A stretch of 64,000 nucleotides of DNA, from positions 1 to 64,000 of the forward strand of contig VMTE01000036.1 of the NCBI GenBank assembly GCA_013791775.1. The letters are read 5' to 3'. The notes beneath the pieces are model-generated. The model had not been told where the DNA came from and searched no databases. It saw nothing but the letters and a program-made list of their open reading frames with translations. Position numbers and translations under genes: made by a program. Source of the DNA: Hyphomonas sp. Lineage in GTDB: Bacteria > Pseudomonadota > Alphaproteobacteria > Caulobacterales > Hyphomonadaceae. This document shows positions 43,218 through 52,800 of this stretch, piece after piece (positions within the stretch are counted from its first letter, which is position 1; each line of letters opens with the position of its first letter).

Positions 43218-46200
43218 CTATTCCGCCGGAGACGGCCGGGCAAGAGGCTCGCCGGCGCTTGTGCCAATCAGTTCGTCTTCATCGATGGACGCATGACCCG
43301 AATAGCTTTCGCCAATCTGGCGATACGGCTTGCCGCCCCAGGTCCAGCGGAACACGCGCCCGACCTCGACGCCGATCGCATAGAGCGCCGGCACCATCAG
43401 CAGCGACACGAAGAGGGCGAACATCACGGCGTAGGCGAGCGACACGACCATCGGCATCAGGAACTGCGCCTGCACCGACTTCTGGTACAACAACGGTGCC
43501 AGGCCGACAAAAGTGGTCAGCGAGGTCAGCAGGATCGGACGGAAGCGCGATACACCGGCATCCACCAGGGCCTGCACGGCGCCGGCGCCTTCGTCACGCC
43601 GCTTGTTGACGTAATCCAGCAGAACGAGGTTGTCGTTGATGACGACACCGGCCGCCGCCGCGATCCCGAAGAAGCCGAACAATGCCATCGGCGTTCCGGT
43701 CAGCGCCAGGCCGAAGATGGCGCCGCAATAGGCGAAGGGCAGGGCCATCATCAGCAGCACGGGTTGCGAGTAGGACCCGAAGCCGATGGCCAGCAGGATA
43801 TACATCGCGCCGATGGCGATCAGAACGAGGCGCTGGATATCGGCAAAGAATTCCTGCTCCTGCTCGAAGCCGCCGGCTTCGCCGCGCACGACATCCGGGA
43901 ATTCCTGCGTGAACTGCGTCCAGAAGTCCGCCTCCATGGCGTCCATGATCCGGGCCCGGCCGCCATCACCGAGGATTTCGGCCGACACCGACACCGAACG
44001 GACCCGGTTGCGGCGCACGATCCGGTTGATGCCCGGTGCGAATTCGAAGTCGGCAACCTGCGTCACGGGAATTTCCCGGCCGTCCAGTGTCCGTATACGG
44101 ATCGAGCTGAGGCTGTCGAGATCCCTGCGGTCGGCTTCCGGCAGGCGCACCCGCACTTCCACGTCCTCGCCGTCACGCGGCAGGCGCTGGGCAAGTTCGC
44201 CGAAATAGGCCTGGCGCAGCTGGTTCGACACGTCCGCGAGCGTGATGCCAAGCGTTTCGGCGCCGGGCTTCAGCGTGATCTGGATCTCCTCGGCCGCCGA
44301 CGACAGGTTGTCGGTGATATCATACGCCTCGGTATAGGTCGCCAGGTGGGCTTTCACATAGTCGGCTGCAGCGCGCAGACGGTCCAGGTCCGGGTGACTG
44401 AGGGCGAAGGTCACGCCTGAGTCCTCGTCGTTGAAGGTGAAGTCGAAATTGATTTCCTCGGCGTCCTGAATGTCGCCGGTTGCCTTGCGCAGCGCTTCGG
44501 CAAGGTCCTTGGAGCGCACATCGTCGGGGCGGTCTTCCGGCGGCACCAGGCTGATCCAGGCCTGGATCCGCGTGTTGCTGGCCACGATGGAGGCGTCGCG
44601 GATCAGGCCGCCTTCGATCTCGGGATGCTGCTTGTCGGTGGCTTCTGTCGCGCCGACGACACCAGCCTGCAACTGGTCGCGCACTTCCAGAACCCGCTCG
44701 AACGGCGTGCCGTCCGGCATCTGGATGCTGACCTGGATGAGATCTGCCTCGATTTCCGGCATGAACTTGAACGGCACGATTCCCGCCGACTGCAGCGCTA
44801 TGGCAATCGCGAACAGCGAGAAGAAGAAGGCCACCGTGGCGTAGCGGAACCGGATCGCGAATTCGAGCACCGGCTTGTAGATGTTGTTGGCAAACCAGAT
44901 CAGGCTGTCGGCGATCCGGCGCTGGAAGCCCATCAGCTTGCCGGACGGGCCGTCAAACCTCTGCTTCTTCATATGGGCAAGGTGCGCCGGCAGGATCAGC
45001 AGGCATTCGAGGATCGAAATCGACAGCGACACCACGACCACGAAGGTGATCTGCTGGGTAAACATCCGCGTTGGTCCGGACACGAAGGCCCAGGGCAGGA
45101 AGGCGATGATGGTCGTCAGCACGCCGAAGATGATCGGCTTCATCACCAGTTGCGTGCCGATGATGGCGGCATCGACGCCTTCGCGCCGCCCGCTTTCCAC
45201 TTCCCTGTGGATATTTTCGCCCACCACGATCGCATCGTCCACGATGACCCCGATCACCAGAAGGACAGCGAAGGTTGACAGGATGTTCCACGACACGCCG
45301 AGCGACGGAAACAGCAAGATGCTGCCGGCGAAGGCCGTGAAGATGCCGGTCGTCACCCAGAACGCGACGATGGGCCGGAGGAACAGGAGCAGGACCAGCA
45401 TCACCAGCAGGGCGCCGGAAAGCGCCGACGAGGTGATCAGGTCCATTCGCGCCTGGAAGGTTTCCGAATCGTCCCAGAGTTTGTCGATCTTGACGCCTTC
45501 CGGAAGGAGGCCGTTGGCCGGATCGTTGGCGCGCTCGATATAGTCGCGGACGCCTGCGGCATACCGCGTGATGTCCATCTTGTCGGGCTCGGGGATCATC
45601 ACGAACGCCGTGGTGCGCCCGTTGAAGCTCGCGCGCAGCTTGTCGCTGACAAATCCGTCGACCACGTTGGCGACGTCATCGACCCGGACGGTGCCCTGTT
45701 CGCTCGTCTGGCGGATGATGATCTCGCCAAACTGTTCGGCAGTGTCGGCGAGGTTGCGGGCGGTCAGCGACACGTCGCCGACCGGCGACTCGATGCGTCC
45801 GCCGGAGGAGTTGAGAGAGGATTGGCGCACGGCATTGGCGACATCCGACAGGCTGAGGCCGAACCGGCGCAGCGCTTCCTCGGACACCTCGATGCTCACC
45901 TGTTCGTCGAGCGTACCCTGCAACACAGCCAGCTCGCCGCCGGGCAGGGCCGCGACCTGGTCGCGCACCTTGTCGCCGATCTTGCGCAGCGTGCGCGCGT
46001 CCACGTCGCCGTGCACCGCAAGGCCCATGAACCAGTTGCGTTGTTCCCAGCGCTGGACCTGCGGCTCGAAAGCCGCTTGCGGCAGGTTGTTGATCTGATC
46101 GACGCGCAACTTCACTTCATCGAGGAAGGTGTCCATGTCGACATCGTCGCGGCCGCGGATGTTGACGACGCCGACGCCTTCACTGGCGATCGAGGTGATC

Positions 46201-46439
46201 CGGTCGAGGCCGTTGATATCGGCTACCGCTTCCTCGATCCGGGTGACGATCTGGTCTTCGATGTCGCGTGGGCTCGCGCCGGTCCAGGCGACCGAAACCG
46301 AGGCGCCGGAGACTTTCACGACCGGGAACATTTCCCGTTCCATCGCGGAATAGCCGAACACACCGCCCGCGAAGAAGATGAACATCAACAGGTTGGCGGC
46401 AACCGAGTTGCGCGCAAACCAGGCGACAATGCCGTTCAT
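43218..46439 (-). CDS. RND efflux pump permease (HAE1/AcrB type)
   Basis: 1073 aa inner-membrane proton/drug antiporter. Twelve helices and two large periplasmic loops are evident. The N-terminus AWFARNSVAANLLMFIFFAGG, the GVIVDDAIVVGENI segment in helix 4 with the paired Asp of the proton relay, and FGIAAAAGVVINDNLVLLDYV are typical. It is of the short-N-terminal subclass related to multidrug and fatty-acid exporters of alphaproteobacteria. Its start overlaps the adaptor's stop (ATGA). Last gene of the three-gene operon. Confidence 0.94.
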   Translation of the reverse strand: MNGIVAWFARNSVAANLLMFIFFAGGVFGYSAMEREMFPVVKVSGASVSVAWTGASPRDIEDQIVTRIEEAVADINGLDRITSIASEGVGVVNIRGRDDVDMDTFLDEVKLRVDQINNLPQAAFEPQVQRWEQRNWFMGLAVHGDVDARTLRKIGDKVRDQVAALPGGELAVLQGTLDEQVSIEVSEEALRRFGLSLSDVANAVRQSSLNSSGGRIESPVGDVSLTARNLADTAEQFGEIIIRQTSEQGTVRVDDVANVVDGFVSDKLRASFNGRTTAFVMIPEPDKMDITRYAAGVRDYIERANDPANGLLPEGVKIDKLWDDSETFQARMDLITSSALSGALLVMLVLLLFLRPIVAFWVTTGIFTAFAGSILLFPSLGVSWNILSTFAVLLVIGVIVDDAIVVGENIHREVESGRREGVDAAIIGTQLVMKPIIFGVLTTIIAFLPWAFVSGPTRMFTQQITFVVVVSLSISILECLLILPAHLAHMKKQRFDGPSGKLMGFQRRIADSLIWFANNIYKPVLEFAIRFRYATVAFFFSLFAIAIALQSAGIVPFKFMPEIEADLIQVSIQMPDGTPFERVLEVRDQLQAGVVGATEATDKQHPEIEGGLIRDASIVASNTRIQAWISLVPPEDRPDDVRSKDLAEALRKATGDIQDAEEINFDFTFNDEDSGVTFALSHPDLDRLRAAADYVKAHLATYTEAYDITDNLSSAAEEIQITLKPGAETLGITLADVSNQLRQAYFGELAQRLPRDGEDVEVRVRLPEADRRDLDSLSSIRIRTLDGREIPVTQVADFEFAPGINRIVRRNRVRSVSVSAEILGDGGRARIMDAMEADFWTQFTQEFPDVVRGEAGGFEQEQEFFADIQRLVLIAIGAMYILLAIGFGSYSQPVLLMMALPFAYCGAIFGLALTGTPMALFGFFGIAAAAGVVINDNLVLLDYVNKRRDEGAGAVQALVDAGVSRFRPILLTSLTTFVGLAPLLYQKSVQAQFLMPMVVSLAYAVMFALFVSLLMVPALYAIGVEVGRVFRWTWGGKPYRQIGESYSGHASIDEDELIGTSAGEPLARPSPAE

Positions 46440-47719
46440 TGGCTGGCTCCTTCGTCTCCGCTGGTTGTTTCAGCGGCGGCCACTTCCGTATCGGTCTTCG
46501 CCGCGCCGCTCTTTTCGGGCTTCGGCGGGTTGAGAACCTTCACGGTGCCGTCTTCCATCCGCTGCATCACCGTCAGGCTCATGCCGTCGAAGGGGGCCTG
46601 GATCGGGCTGGTGATGGCCAGCTCGCCGGGCTCTGCGCCTTCGTGGAAATAGGCGCCGTCGCGGTCCGAGAACTCGACATCCACCGTCCGGATCGACAGC
46701 TTCCCGGACTCCGGATCGCCGATATAGAGATTGTCGTTGCCGCGCAGCGCCGAACGGGGCGCCACCAGGACGCGGTCAAGGCTGCGTCCCTGGATCTGTG
46801 CGTTCACGAACAATCCGGGTGCCATCGGCGCGCCGTTGTCTGCGCCCTTGCCGAACGGGTCTTTCACTTCGGCGATCACGTTGATCTGGCGCGTCTGGGA
46901 ATTGACGGCAGCGCCGGTGCGCACGACCTGCCCGCGCCAGGTGCGCGGTTCGCCGCCCACGTTCGCGGTGAAGATAACCTCCGGTCCCGGAGTCTCCTTG
47001 CTGTCGGCAAAGGCAATCGGCAGGCCGAGGCGGCCGAGTTCGGCGTCCTTCAAGGGCAGCGAGACTTCCACCACATCATTGCCAAAGATCCGGCCGAGCG
47101 ACTGGCCCGGTGCCACCACCTGGCCGATGTCCACGCTGCGTTCGCGCACGCGGCCATCGAAGGGGGCAATCACGGCGGTCCGGGCGAGCGCCAGTTCGGC
47201 GTCCTGCAGCTGCGACTTGGCGGCTTCCAGCGAAGCCTGCGCTTCGGCCAGTTGCGGCTCGCGGCGGGCCAGCGGCGAAGCGTCCGACATGCCGAGGTCA
47301 GCCAGGTCCTGCTGGGCCAGTTCGGACTCGGCCAATTCGCGGGCGAGACGCTGCTCGGCGGACGCGACGGTCGAACGGCCGCGCACCACGCCCAGTTCGT
47401 AATCCTGCGACTCGACCCGCACCAGCACCTGGCCCTTGCGGATGAAGCCGCCATCAATGAAATCCGGCGACACATAGGCAACCCGGCCCGACGTCTGCGG
47501 CGCCACGACGATCTCGGTCTTCGGGCGCACTTCGCCCTGCGCCTCGACCGTCAGCGTCAGCGCCACTTCGCGCACCGGCTCGGCAAACACGTTGAGGCCG
47601 GCGCGGGGCTCTTCGCGCTTTTCCGGCTCGGGCTTCATGGCGTTGACGGCGATGAAGCCGCCCACGCCAAGCACGAGGATGATCAGGATGGGGGCGATGA
47701 TCGCTATGAGGCGTCCCAT
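46436..47719 (-). CDS. RND efflux periplasmic adaptor
   Basis: 427 aa membrane fusion protein. One N-terminal anchor helix (LIAIIAPILIILVLGVGGFIAV), a lipoyl half (VVAPQTSGRVAYVSPDFIDGGFIRKGQVLVRVE), a helical hairpin of about 90 residues, the second lipoyl half (APFDGRVRERSVDIGQVVAPGQ), and a beta-barrel. The Ala/Glu-rich C-terminus is disordered. It links pump and outer membrane channel. It starts two bases behind the outer-membrane factor's stop. Confidence 0.93.
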   Translation of the reverse strand: MGRLIAIIAPILIILVLGVGGFIAVNAMKPEPEKREEPRAGLNVFAEPVREVALTLTVEAQGEVRPKTEIVVAPQTSGRVAYVSPDFIDGGFIRKGQVLVRVESQDYELGVVRGRSTVASAEQRLARELAESELAQQDLADLGMSDASPLARREPQLAEAQASLEAAKSQLQDAELALARTAVIAPFDGRVRERSVDIGQVVAPGQSLGRIFGNDVVEVSLPLKDAELGRLGLPIAFADSKETPGPEVIFTANVGGEPRTWRGQVVRTGAAVNSQTRQINVIAEVKDPFGKGADNGAPMAPGLFVNAQIQGRSLDRVLVAPRSALRGNDNLYIGDPESGKLSIRTVDVEFSDRDGAYFHEGAEPGELAITSPIQAPFDGMSLTVMQRMEDGTVKVLNPPKPEKSGAAKTDTEVAAAETTSGDEGASQ

Positions 47720-47721
47720 GA

Positions 47722-49185
47722 TTACTGGCTCCTGCCGTTTTCTTCGGCGTCTGGTTCGTTGGAAACGATATTCGCGGCGAGGACGGGCACGCCGCCGCCA
47801 AGCGCAAGGTGATAGGATACCCGGTTTATAGCACGACTGGCGCGCGCCGAGACCAACTGGCTTTCGGCCGTCAGCCGGCGCGTCTGGGCGTCGATCAGGT
47901 TGAAGATGGTGATCGTGCCGCTGACATACTGGCGCTCGGCCAGCTCCTCGGCATAGCGGGCCTCTTCAAAGGCCACGCCCTGCGCCGCTTCCTGCTGCGC
48001 CAGCAGGACATCGGCGGTCAGCGCGTCTTCCACTTCGCGCCACGCCGTCAGCACGCCGCTGGCATAGTTGGCCACCGACGACTGGGCCTGCGCGATGGCG
48101 GCGTCCTGCTGCGCCTTCAGGCGCCCGCCGGTAAACAGTGGCTGCGCGAGCCCCGCCACCAGCCGCGCCGCCACCAGTGCGGGGTCCACGATATCCTTCA
48201 ACTCGGTCGAACTGGTCGAGGCCGACCCCGACAGCCGCAGCGAGGGCAGCATGGCGAGGCGCGCTTCTTCCGCCCGCAGGCCGGCGGCCACAACCCGCGC
48301 TTCCAGCGCCGCAATGTCGGGACGCCGCGACAGCAGAAGGGCAGGGTTGCCCTCGGCTTCCAGCGCCGCCAGTTGCGGCAGGGTTCCGTTCGAGGTGAGT
48401 TCAGCCGCAGGGTAGCGGCCGAGCAGCACTTCCAGCCGGCGGGAGGCTTCGGTCGAGGCCTGGCGCCGGGCGGCAATCGTGGCTTCGGCACCGGCCAGCG
48501 TGCTGCGCGCGGTGCGCAGTTCCAGCGGCCCGGCCACGCCCGAACGCACCCGGCGGTCGGTGATCGTCAACACGCGGTCGCGCGCTTCGTAGGACAAGAG
48601 TGCGATCCGCTCCTGTTCCAGCGCCTCGTTCAGCCGGATCCAGGCAATTGCGGTCTGGGCCGTGATCGACAGCTCGGCCGCCGCCAGATCGGCTTCGCTG
48701 GCCGCATAGTCAGCCTCGGCCTGGGCAACGCCGTTCGACACCCGGCCCCAGAGGTCCATTTCCCAGCTCGCCTCGATGCCGAGGCCGTAGAGCGGATCGT
48801 TGAACCGTTCGTCCGAGCCGGCGACGTCCAGGCCGGTCGATGTGCCGCCGGCCGAGGCCGACGCCGACAGGCTGGGCAGGCGTGCCCCGCGCGCAGCGCG
48901 CGTCAGGGCCTCGGTGGCGCGGGTCAGCGCCGCGCGGGATTCCAGCGTCGGGTTGGCGGCCAGGGCCTCGGCGACCAGCGTTTGCATGACCGGATCGTTG
49001 AACTGGCTCAGCCAGTCGCCCGTCGGGGCCTTGCCGGCCACGCCATACGCGGCCCACTCGGCCGGCGCGCCCGCCACCGTCTCCACCAGCGCGTCGCGGT
49101 CATCAATGTAGCGTTCGGCCGCGTCAGGCGACGTGGCGCAGGCCGCGAGCATCGCGGAACCAAGGAAGAGAAGCGATTTTTTCAT
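47722..49185 (-). CDS. TolC-like outer membrane factor, NodT family
   Basis: 487 aa. Signal peptide with lipobox LAAC at residues 12-15, so it is a lipoprotein outer membrane channel as in the NodT/OprM group. Two repeats of long helices and strands are seen (ALTRATEALTRAARGARLPSLSASASAGG; LLSRRPDIAALEARVVAAGLRAEEARLAMLPSLRLSGS). The start at MKKSLLFLG (49185) is preferred to the ORF opening 27 codons upstream. First gene of the efflux operon; a motif shared with the UrcA region lies 68 bases upstream. Confidence 0.92.
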   Translation of the reverse strand: MKKSLLFLGSAMLAACATSPDAAERYIDDRDALVETVAGAPAEWAAYGVAGKAPTGDWLSQFNDPVMQTLVAEALAANPTLESRAALTRATEALTRAARGARLPSLSASASAGGTSTGLDVAGSDERFNDPLYGLGIEASWEMDLWGRVSNGVAQAEADYAASEADLAAAELSITAQTAIAWIRLNEALEQERIALLSYEARDRVLTITDRRVRSGVAGPLELRTARSTLAGAEATIAARRQASTEASRRLEVLLGRYPAAELTSNGTLPQLAALEAEGNPALLLSRRPDIAALEARVVAAGLRAEEARLAMLPSLRLSGSASTSSTELKDIVDPALVAARLVAGLAQPLFTGGRLKAQQDAAIAQAQSSVANYASGVLTAWREVEDALTADVLLAQQEAAQGVAFEEARYAEELAERQYVSGTITIFNLIDAQTRRLTAESQLVSARASRAINRVSYHLALGGGVPVLAANIVSNEPDAEENGRSQ

Positions 49186-49252
49186 GCCCGTGACGAGATC
49201 CACTGCGTTTGGCGACCGGATACGCCGCCTCATGTCGAGCGTCAATATGAAA

Positions 49253-49269
49253 TTATCGAATTTCAATAA
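49253..49269 (-). promoter_or_regulatory. TTATCG-N5-CAATAA motif upstream of the efflux operon
   Basis: TTATCGAATTTCAATAA is a near-palindrome (TTATyGAAwTTCrATAA). Its outer bases match the copies at 14427, 14493 (reverse) and 14537. It is 68 bases before the outer membrane factor's ATG, where a repressor or activator would act. Confidence 0.6.
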
Positions 49270-49404
49270 TTTTCAGCGCGGGCGTGACCTGTCTGCCGCA
49301 CGGCCAGCAGGGGCGGGACTTGGCAGACGCCGGGGCGCGGGGTAGCGCCAATGGTCGGCGCCCCTTTCCGGAGCGGGTCAGGACCAGAGTCTGCAGGTGA
49401 AACC

Positions 49405-50757
49405 TTGAGCGAAGACACAAGCCGCCGGTCGATGACGCGCCGCACGCGCGACTTTACCGTGCTCATCGGCACCACGGGCACCGTCTTGCTGCTCCTGGCT
49501 GCAACCGGCGCCCTCGGCCTGATCGAAGCCCTCAGCGCGTTCGGGGTCATCGCCTCTGTCGCCGTGGCCTATTTCGCCGGCTCGGCGGCGCGGGTTCCGC
49601 GCGCCTTCAACGAACCGGCGGCAGACCCGCAGGCTGCCGGCCCGGTCCATGCCAGCCCTGCCTTGCTGATGGCCTTGCCCCTGCCGGCGCTGGAGATCGG
49701 CCCCGGCCAGAAGATCGCCGCCTACAACCGGGCCGCCGACGACCTGTTCCAGCTGACCAGCCTGCCCTTCGCGCGGGCCAGCGCCGTGATCCGCTCGCCG
49801 GTCCTGCTCGCGGCGATCGACCAGGCGCTCGACCGCTCGCTGCCCGGGCCCTTCTCCGCCGAGCTGGAAACCGGCCCGGACGAAACCTGGCGTGCCCATG
49901 TCAGTCGCATTCCGGCCGGCCGGAACGTGCTCGTCCTCCTTGAAGACCTCACGCCGGTGAAGCGCGCTGCCCGCGCCCGGGCGGACTTCCTCGCCAATGC
50001 CAGCCACGAGCTGCGCACCCCGCTGACGGCCATCTCCGGTTTCATCGAAACCATGCGCGGCCCGGCGAAGGACGACACCGCCGCCTGGCCGCGCTTCCTC
50101 GACATCATGGCCGGCGAGTCCGACCGGATGAGCCGCCTGATTGCCGATCTTCTCTCCCTGTCGCGGATTGAATCGTCCGAACACGTCCTGCCGCGCGGGC
50201 GCGAGGATTTTTCCGAAATTGTCTCCGCCGCCGTGGCCGCCCTTCAGCCGATTGCCGCCGAGCAGGGCATCCGCCTTCACCTGGCTGACGCGGCGGCGCC
50301 GCTTCCAGAGATCACCGCGCACCGCGACGAGCTGATCCAGGTGGTCGAGAATCTTGTCTCCAATGCCGTGAAATATTCAAGGCCCGGCAGCGAAGTCTCG
50401 GTCAGTTTCGGGGCGTCGCCCTCGCTCGCCGAGGCGCGCGTGCGCGCGTCGCAGACCTGGGAGCTCAGTGGACGGATGACCTTGCTGCAGGCGCTCGCCC
50501 GCAGCCAGTTGCCGGAGCCTGCCGTCTGGCTGCGCGTCGAGGATCAGGGCCCCGGAATCGAGCGCGAACACCTGCCCAGATTGGGAGAGCGCTTCTACCG
50601 CGCCGACCAGTCGCGCGGCGGCAAGATCACCGGCACCGGCCTCGGCCTCGCCATCGTCAAGCACATCATGGCCCACCACCGCGGCGGCCTCGCCGTCGAA
50701 ACCCGAATGGGCCAAGGCACTGCCTTCGGCGTCTGGATGCCCGCCGCGAGGGAGTAG
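49405..50757 (+). CDS. PhoR-like sensor histidine kinase
   Basis: 450 aa. Two helices at about residues 17-60 (VLIGTTGTVLLLLAATGALGLIEAL, then AFGVIASVAVAYFAG), a PAS-like region, HisKA with ANASHELRTPLTAISGFIETMRGPA, and HATPase motifs NLVSNAVKYS, EDQGPGIE and GTGLGLAIVKHIMAHHRGG. This matches PhoR, the phosphate sensor, but no phoB or pst genes are near, so the role is open. The start is uncertain: TTG at 49405 has AGGTGA upstream; ATG at 49351 and ATG at 49432 are alternatives. Confidence 0.85.
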   Translation: MSEDTSRRSMTRRTRDFTVLIGTTGTVLLLLAATGALGLIEALSAFGVIASVAVAYFAGSAARVPRAFNEPAADPQAAGPVHASPALLMALPLPALEIGPGQKIAAYNRAADDLFQLTSLPFARASAVIRSPVLLAAIDQALDRSLPGPFSAELETGPDETWRAHVSRIPAGRNVLVLLEDLTPVKRAARARADFLANASHELRTPLTAISGFIETMRGPAKDDTAAWPRFLDIMAGESDRMSRLIADLLSLSRIESSEHVLPRGREDFSEIVSAAVAALQPIAAEQGIRLHLADAAAPLPEITAHRDELIQVVENLVSNAVKYSRPGSEVSVSFGASPSLAEARVRASQTWELSGRMTLLQALARSQLPEPAVWLRVEDQGPGIEREHLPRLGERFYRADQSRGGKITGTGLGLAIVKHIMAHHRGGLAVETRMGQGTAFGVWMPAARE

Positions 50758-50869
50758 GCCTTGGTTGAACGGGGTGCATGAAGCTCGTTGGTCGGAAGGC
50801 GGCGTAGCACGTTGCGGTCCAGGCCGGGCGGGAAAAGTGACCAGGCTCGCAGCGTCCGGCATCAATCGT

Positions 50870-51799
50870 TCACGGCGGCGTCGGCACGCCCGCTCTCAAC
50901 TGGTCGATCTTCGCGCGCGAACGGGCATCGACAAGGCCTCTCAGGATATCTGCGCGTGCGCCGAGCCAGGCCAGTTCTTCGGCGGTGATGGTGTAATGCT
51001 CGGAATAGCGGGCATCGACATAGGCGCGCTTGAGCAGCTCAAACAGGCGGCGGTGCTCCTTGGTGTCGCGCGGCCAGACAGCGATCAGGTTCGGGTCGAT
51101 CTGTTCGGCCAGGGCACGGAGGAATTTGATGCTGTGGGTCGATGGCGAGTAGTTCGTCTCGACAAGGAGTAGGCAATTGCAGAGTCTTTCGACAGCTTGA
51201 TGGAGCAAAAAGGCTGCATCTCTGAAGACTTGGTCTTCGACACTGTCTTTTGAAAGTTTCAGAGAATGCCGAGCAAGTGGCATCCAGAAATCGTAATGTT
51301 TCTGCGCGGTGGTGAACGCTTCTTCCGGGGTCTGCGGCTTTGGTGTGATGAAGGGGGTGCTGCCCTTCAGATCGTAGAGCGCGATGCCGTCCTTGATGAT
51401 GTCGGAGAAGAAATACTGACCCATCGCCAGCGCGTTGTTCACCTCGTCCAGCGTGTGGACAATGAAATTGACCGGGGTCTTGAGGCCGGCATCATGCATC
51501 AGCTTGTCTTCGGCGTGATACCAGTAGGTGGCAAAATCGACGACGCTCTGCTGGTTGACCACGATGAGCAGGTCATAGTCGCTCAGGTAGCCTTTGGCCG
51601 TGTGCGGCTCGTCCACCCAGCCGCCCCGCGCGTAGGATCCGAACAGGACAATCTTGAGGATCCGGCCGTCCTTCTTCTTGGCCGACGAGGCGTTCTTCAT
51701 CGCATCGGCAAACTCGGCAAACAGAATGTCCGTCACGCGTTGAAGTTCGCGCTGCTTGCCTGGGGGGAGATGGTCGAGATCGCTTCGCATGGCGCCCAT
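50870..51799 (-). CDS. Nucleotidyltransferase (MNT)-HEPN fusion protein
   Basis: 309 aa. The N-terminal half is a minimal nucleotidyltransferase domain: GSYARGGWVDEPHTAKGYLSDYDLLIVV supplies the GS loop and the D-Y-D metal-binding pair. The C-terminal half is HEPN-like, from QKHYDFWMPLARHSLKLSKDSV to the typical RYSEHYTITAEEL. Such MNT and HEPN domains occur as toxin-antitoxin pairs in which the MNT enzyme AMPylates and neutralises the HEPN RNase; here they are in one chain. No strict Rx4-6H catalytic motif is seen in this HEPN part. Start at 51799, with another ATG at 51790. Confidence 0.85.
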   Translation of the reverse strand: MGAMRSDLDHLPPGKQRELQRVTDILFAEFADAMKNASSAKKKDGRILKIVLFGSYARGGWVDEPHTAKGYLSDYDLLIVVNQQSVVDFATYWYHAEDKLMHDAGLKTPVNFIVHTLDEVNNALAMGQYFFSDIIKDGIALYDLKGSTPFITPKPQTPEEAFTTAQKHYDFWMPLARHSLKLSKDSVEDQVFRDAAFLLHQAVERLCNCLLLVETNYSPSTHSIKFLRALAEQIDPNLIAVWPRDTKEHRRLFELLKRAYVDARYSEHYTITAEELAWLGARADILRGLVDARSRAKIDQLRAGVPTPP

Positions 51800-51881
51800 A
51801 TTAGGCAAGCGCGCACCTTATGCAAAGCATCGCCGCTTGCAGGGGAACGGCCGACGGGCTGGAGCCTAAAGTTGACGCCCC

Positions 51882-51894
51882 GGGGGGGGGGGGG
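51882..51894. repeat. Homopolymer of 13 G
   Basis: Thirteen consecutive G lie about 85 bases upstream of the MNT-HEPN start, outside any gene. It could be a slippage site that changes promoter spacing, or a base-calling artefact. Confidence 0.7.
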
Positions 51895-51983
51895 CTCTGA
51901 CTGGACCGCCCGTCAATCGGTTTGTCCCGGCGCCCGCCGGGTACGTGCGCTTCCAGGGCCTTGGGGGCGCCGTCAGCCCAGAA

Positions 51984-52018
51984 CCAAAAGGCCCCCGAAA
52001 CATCTCTGTTCCGGGGGC
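51984..52018 (-). terminator. Terminator of gcrA
   Basis: On the minus strand GCCCCCGGAAC, a six-base loop and GTTTCGGGGGC (one mismatch) are followed by CTTTT. It begins about 28 bases behind the gcrA stop. Confidence 0.78.
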
Positions 52019-52045
52019 TTCCTGGTCTTTGAGGTTCGCGCGGCG

Positions 52046-52570
52046 TTAGCCGGCAATCCGCCGAACGTAGTCGTATTCCGTTTTGCGCGCTTCGCGCTTG
52101 CGGGCCGGCTGGAAGGCGACCTGGGCGTGTTCGGCGCAATAGGGGCCGCAATCGGATTTGCGGCCGCAGAAGGCGAATTTCGGGTCGGCGGGGTCGCCGA
52201 TCGGCCATTTGCACATCGTGTCGCGCAGGGTGAGGATTGTCGCCGGGGTGCCGTCCACCAGCAGCGGGGGCAGGGGCGCAATCGCCGTGGTCCGTTCGAT
52301 GGCCAACGCGGGCACCGGCAGGCTGGGCGCGGCGGCCGGCGCGGCTGCGGCCGATCCATCCGCCAGGAAACGGGGCTTCGGCCGGGCCAGGCGCGGCGGG
52401 CGCTTCACCGGACGCGATGGGGTGGCGCGGCCTGACAGGCCGAGGCGGTGGACCTTGCCGATCACCGCATTGCGCGTGACGCCGCCCAATTGCTTGGCAA
52501 TCTGAGAGGCCGAATGGCCTTCCGCCCAGAGTTTCTTGAGGGTGTTCACCCGCTCGTCGTTCCACGACAT
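52046..52570 (-). CDS. gcrA: Cell-cycle regulator GcrA
   Basis: 174 aa. Starts with the canonical GcrA N-terminus MSWNDERVNTLKKLWAEGHSASQIAKQLGG, then VTRNAVIGKVHRLGLSGR, the DNA-binding part. A Pro/Ala-rich linker leads to the C-terminal sigma70-interacting domain (CKWPIGDPADPKFAFCGRKSDCGPYCAEHAQVAFQP). GcrA activates cell-cycle genes at promoters bearing CcrM-methylated GANTC. Its presence restricts the host to alphaproteobacteria. The ORF extends 46 codons upstream, but the family start is at 52570. Confidence 0.96.
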   Translation of the reverse strand: MSWNDERVNTLKKLWAEGHSASQIAKQLGGVTRNAVIGKVHRLGLSGRATPSRPVKRPPRLARPKPRFLADGSAAAAPAAAPSLPVPALAIERTTAIAPLPPLLVDGTPATILTLRDTMCKWPIGDPADPKFAFCGRKSDCGPYCAEHAQVAFQPARKREARKTEYDYVRRIAG

Positions 52571-52800
52571 GTTGGAAGTCTCCCGCATCCCAGGGCGCGC
52601 CTCATCGCTGAGGTCACGAAACCCTATATGTTGTTTTGGCTGTACGCGCCATCTGTCCTGACACCTAGATATCGTATCAGCGGCGAAACGAAACACAACA
52701 TGCGGCACCGGCTTTCCACAGAGTTCTATATCTTGTGGCCTCGGATTGTCGCGCGGATGCCCCTCGCAAGTGCAGGCTGCATCGCTTATGTGCAGTAGCC

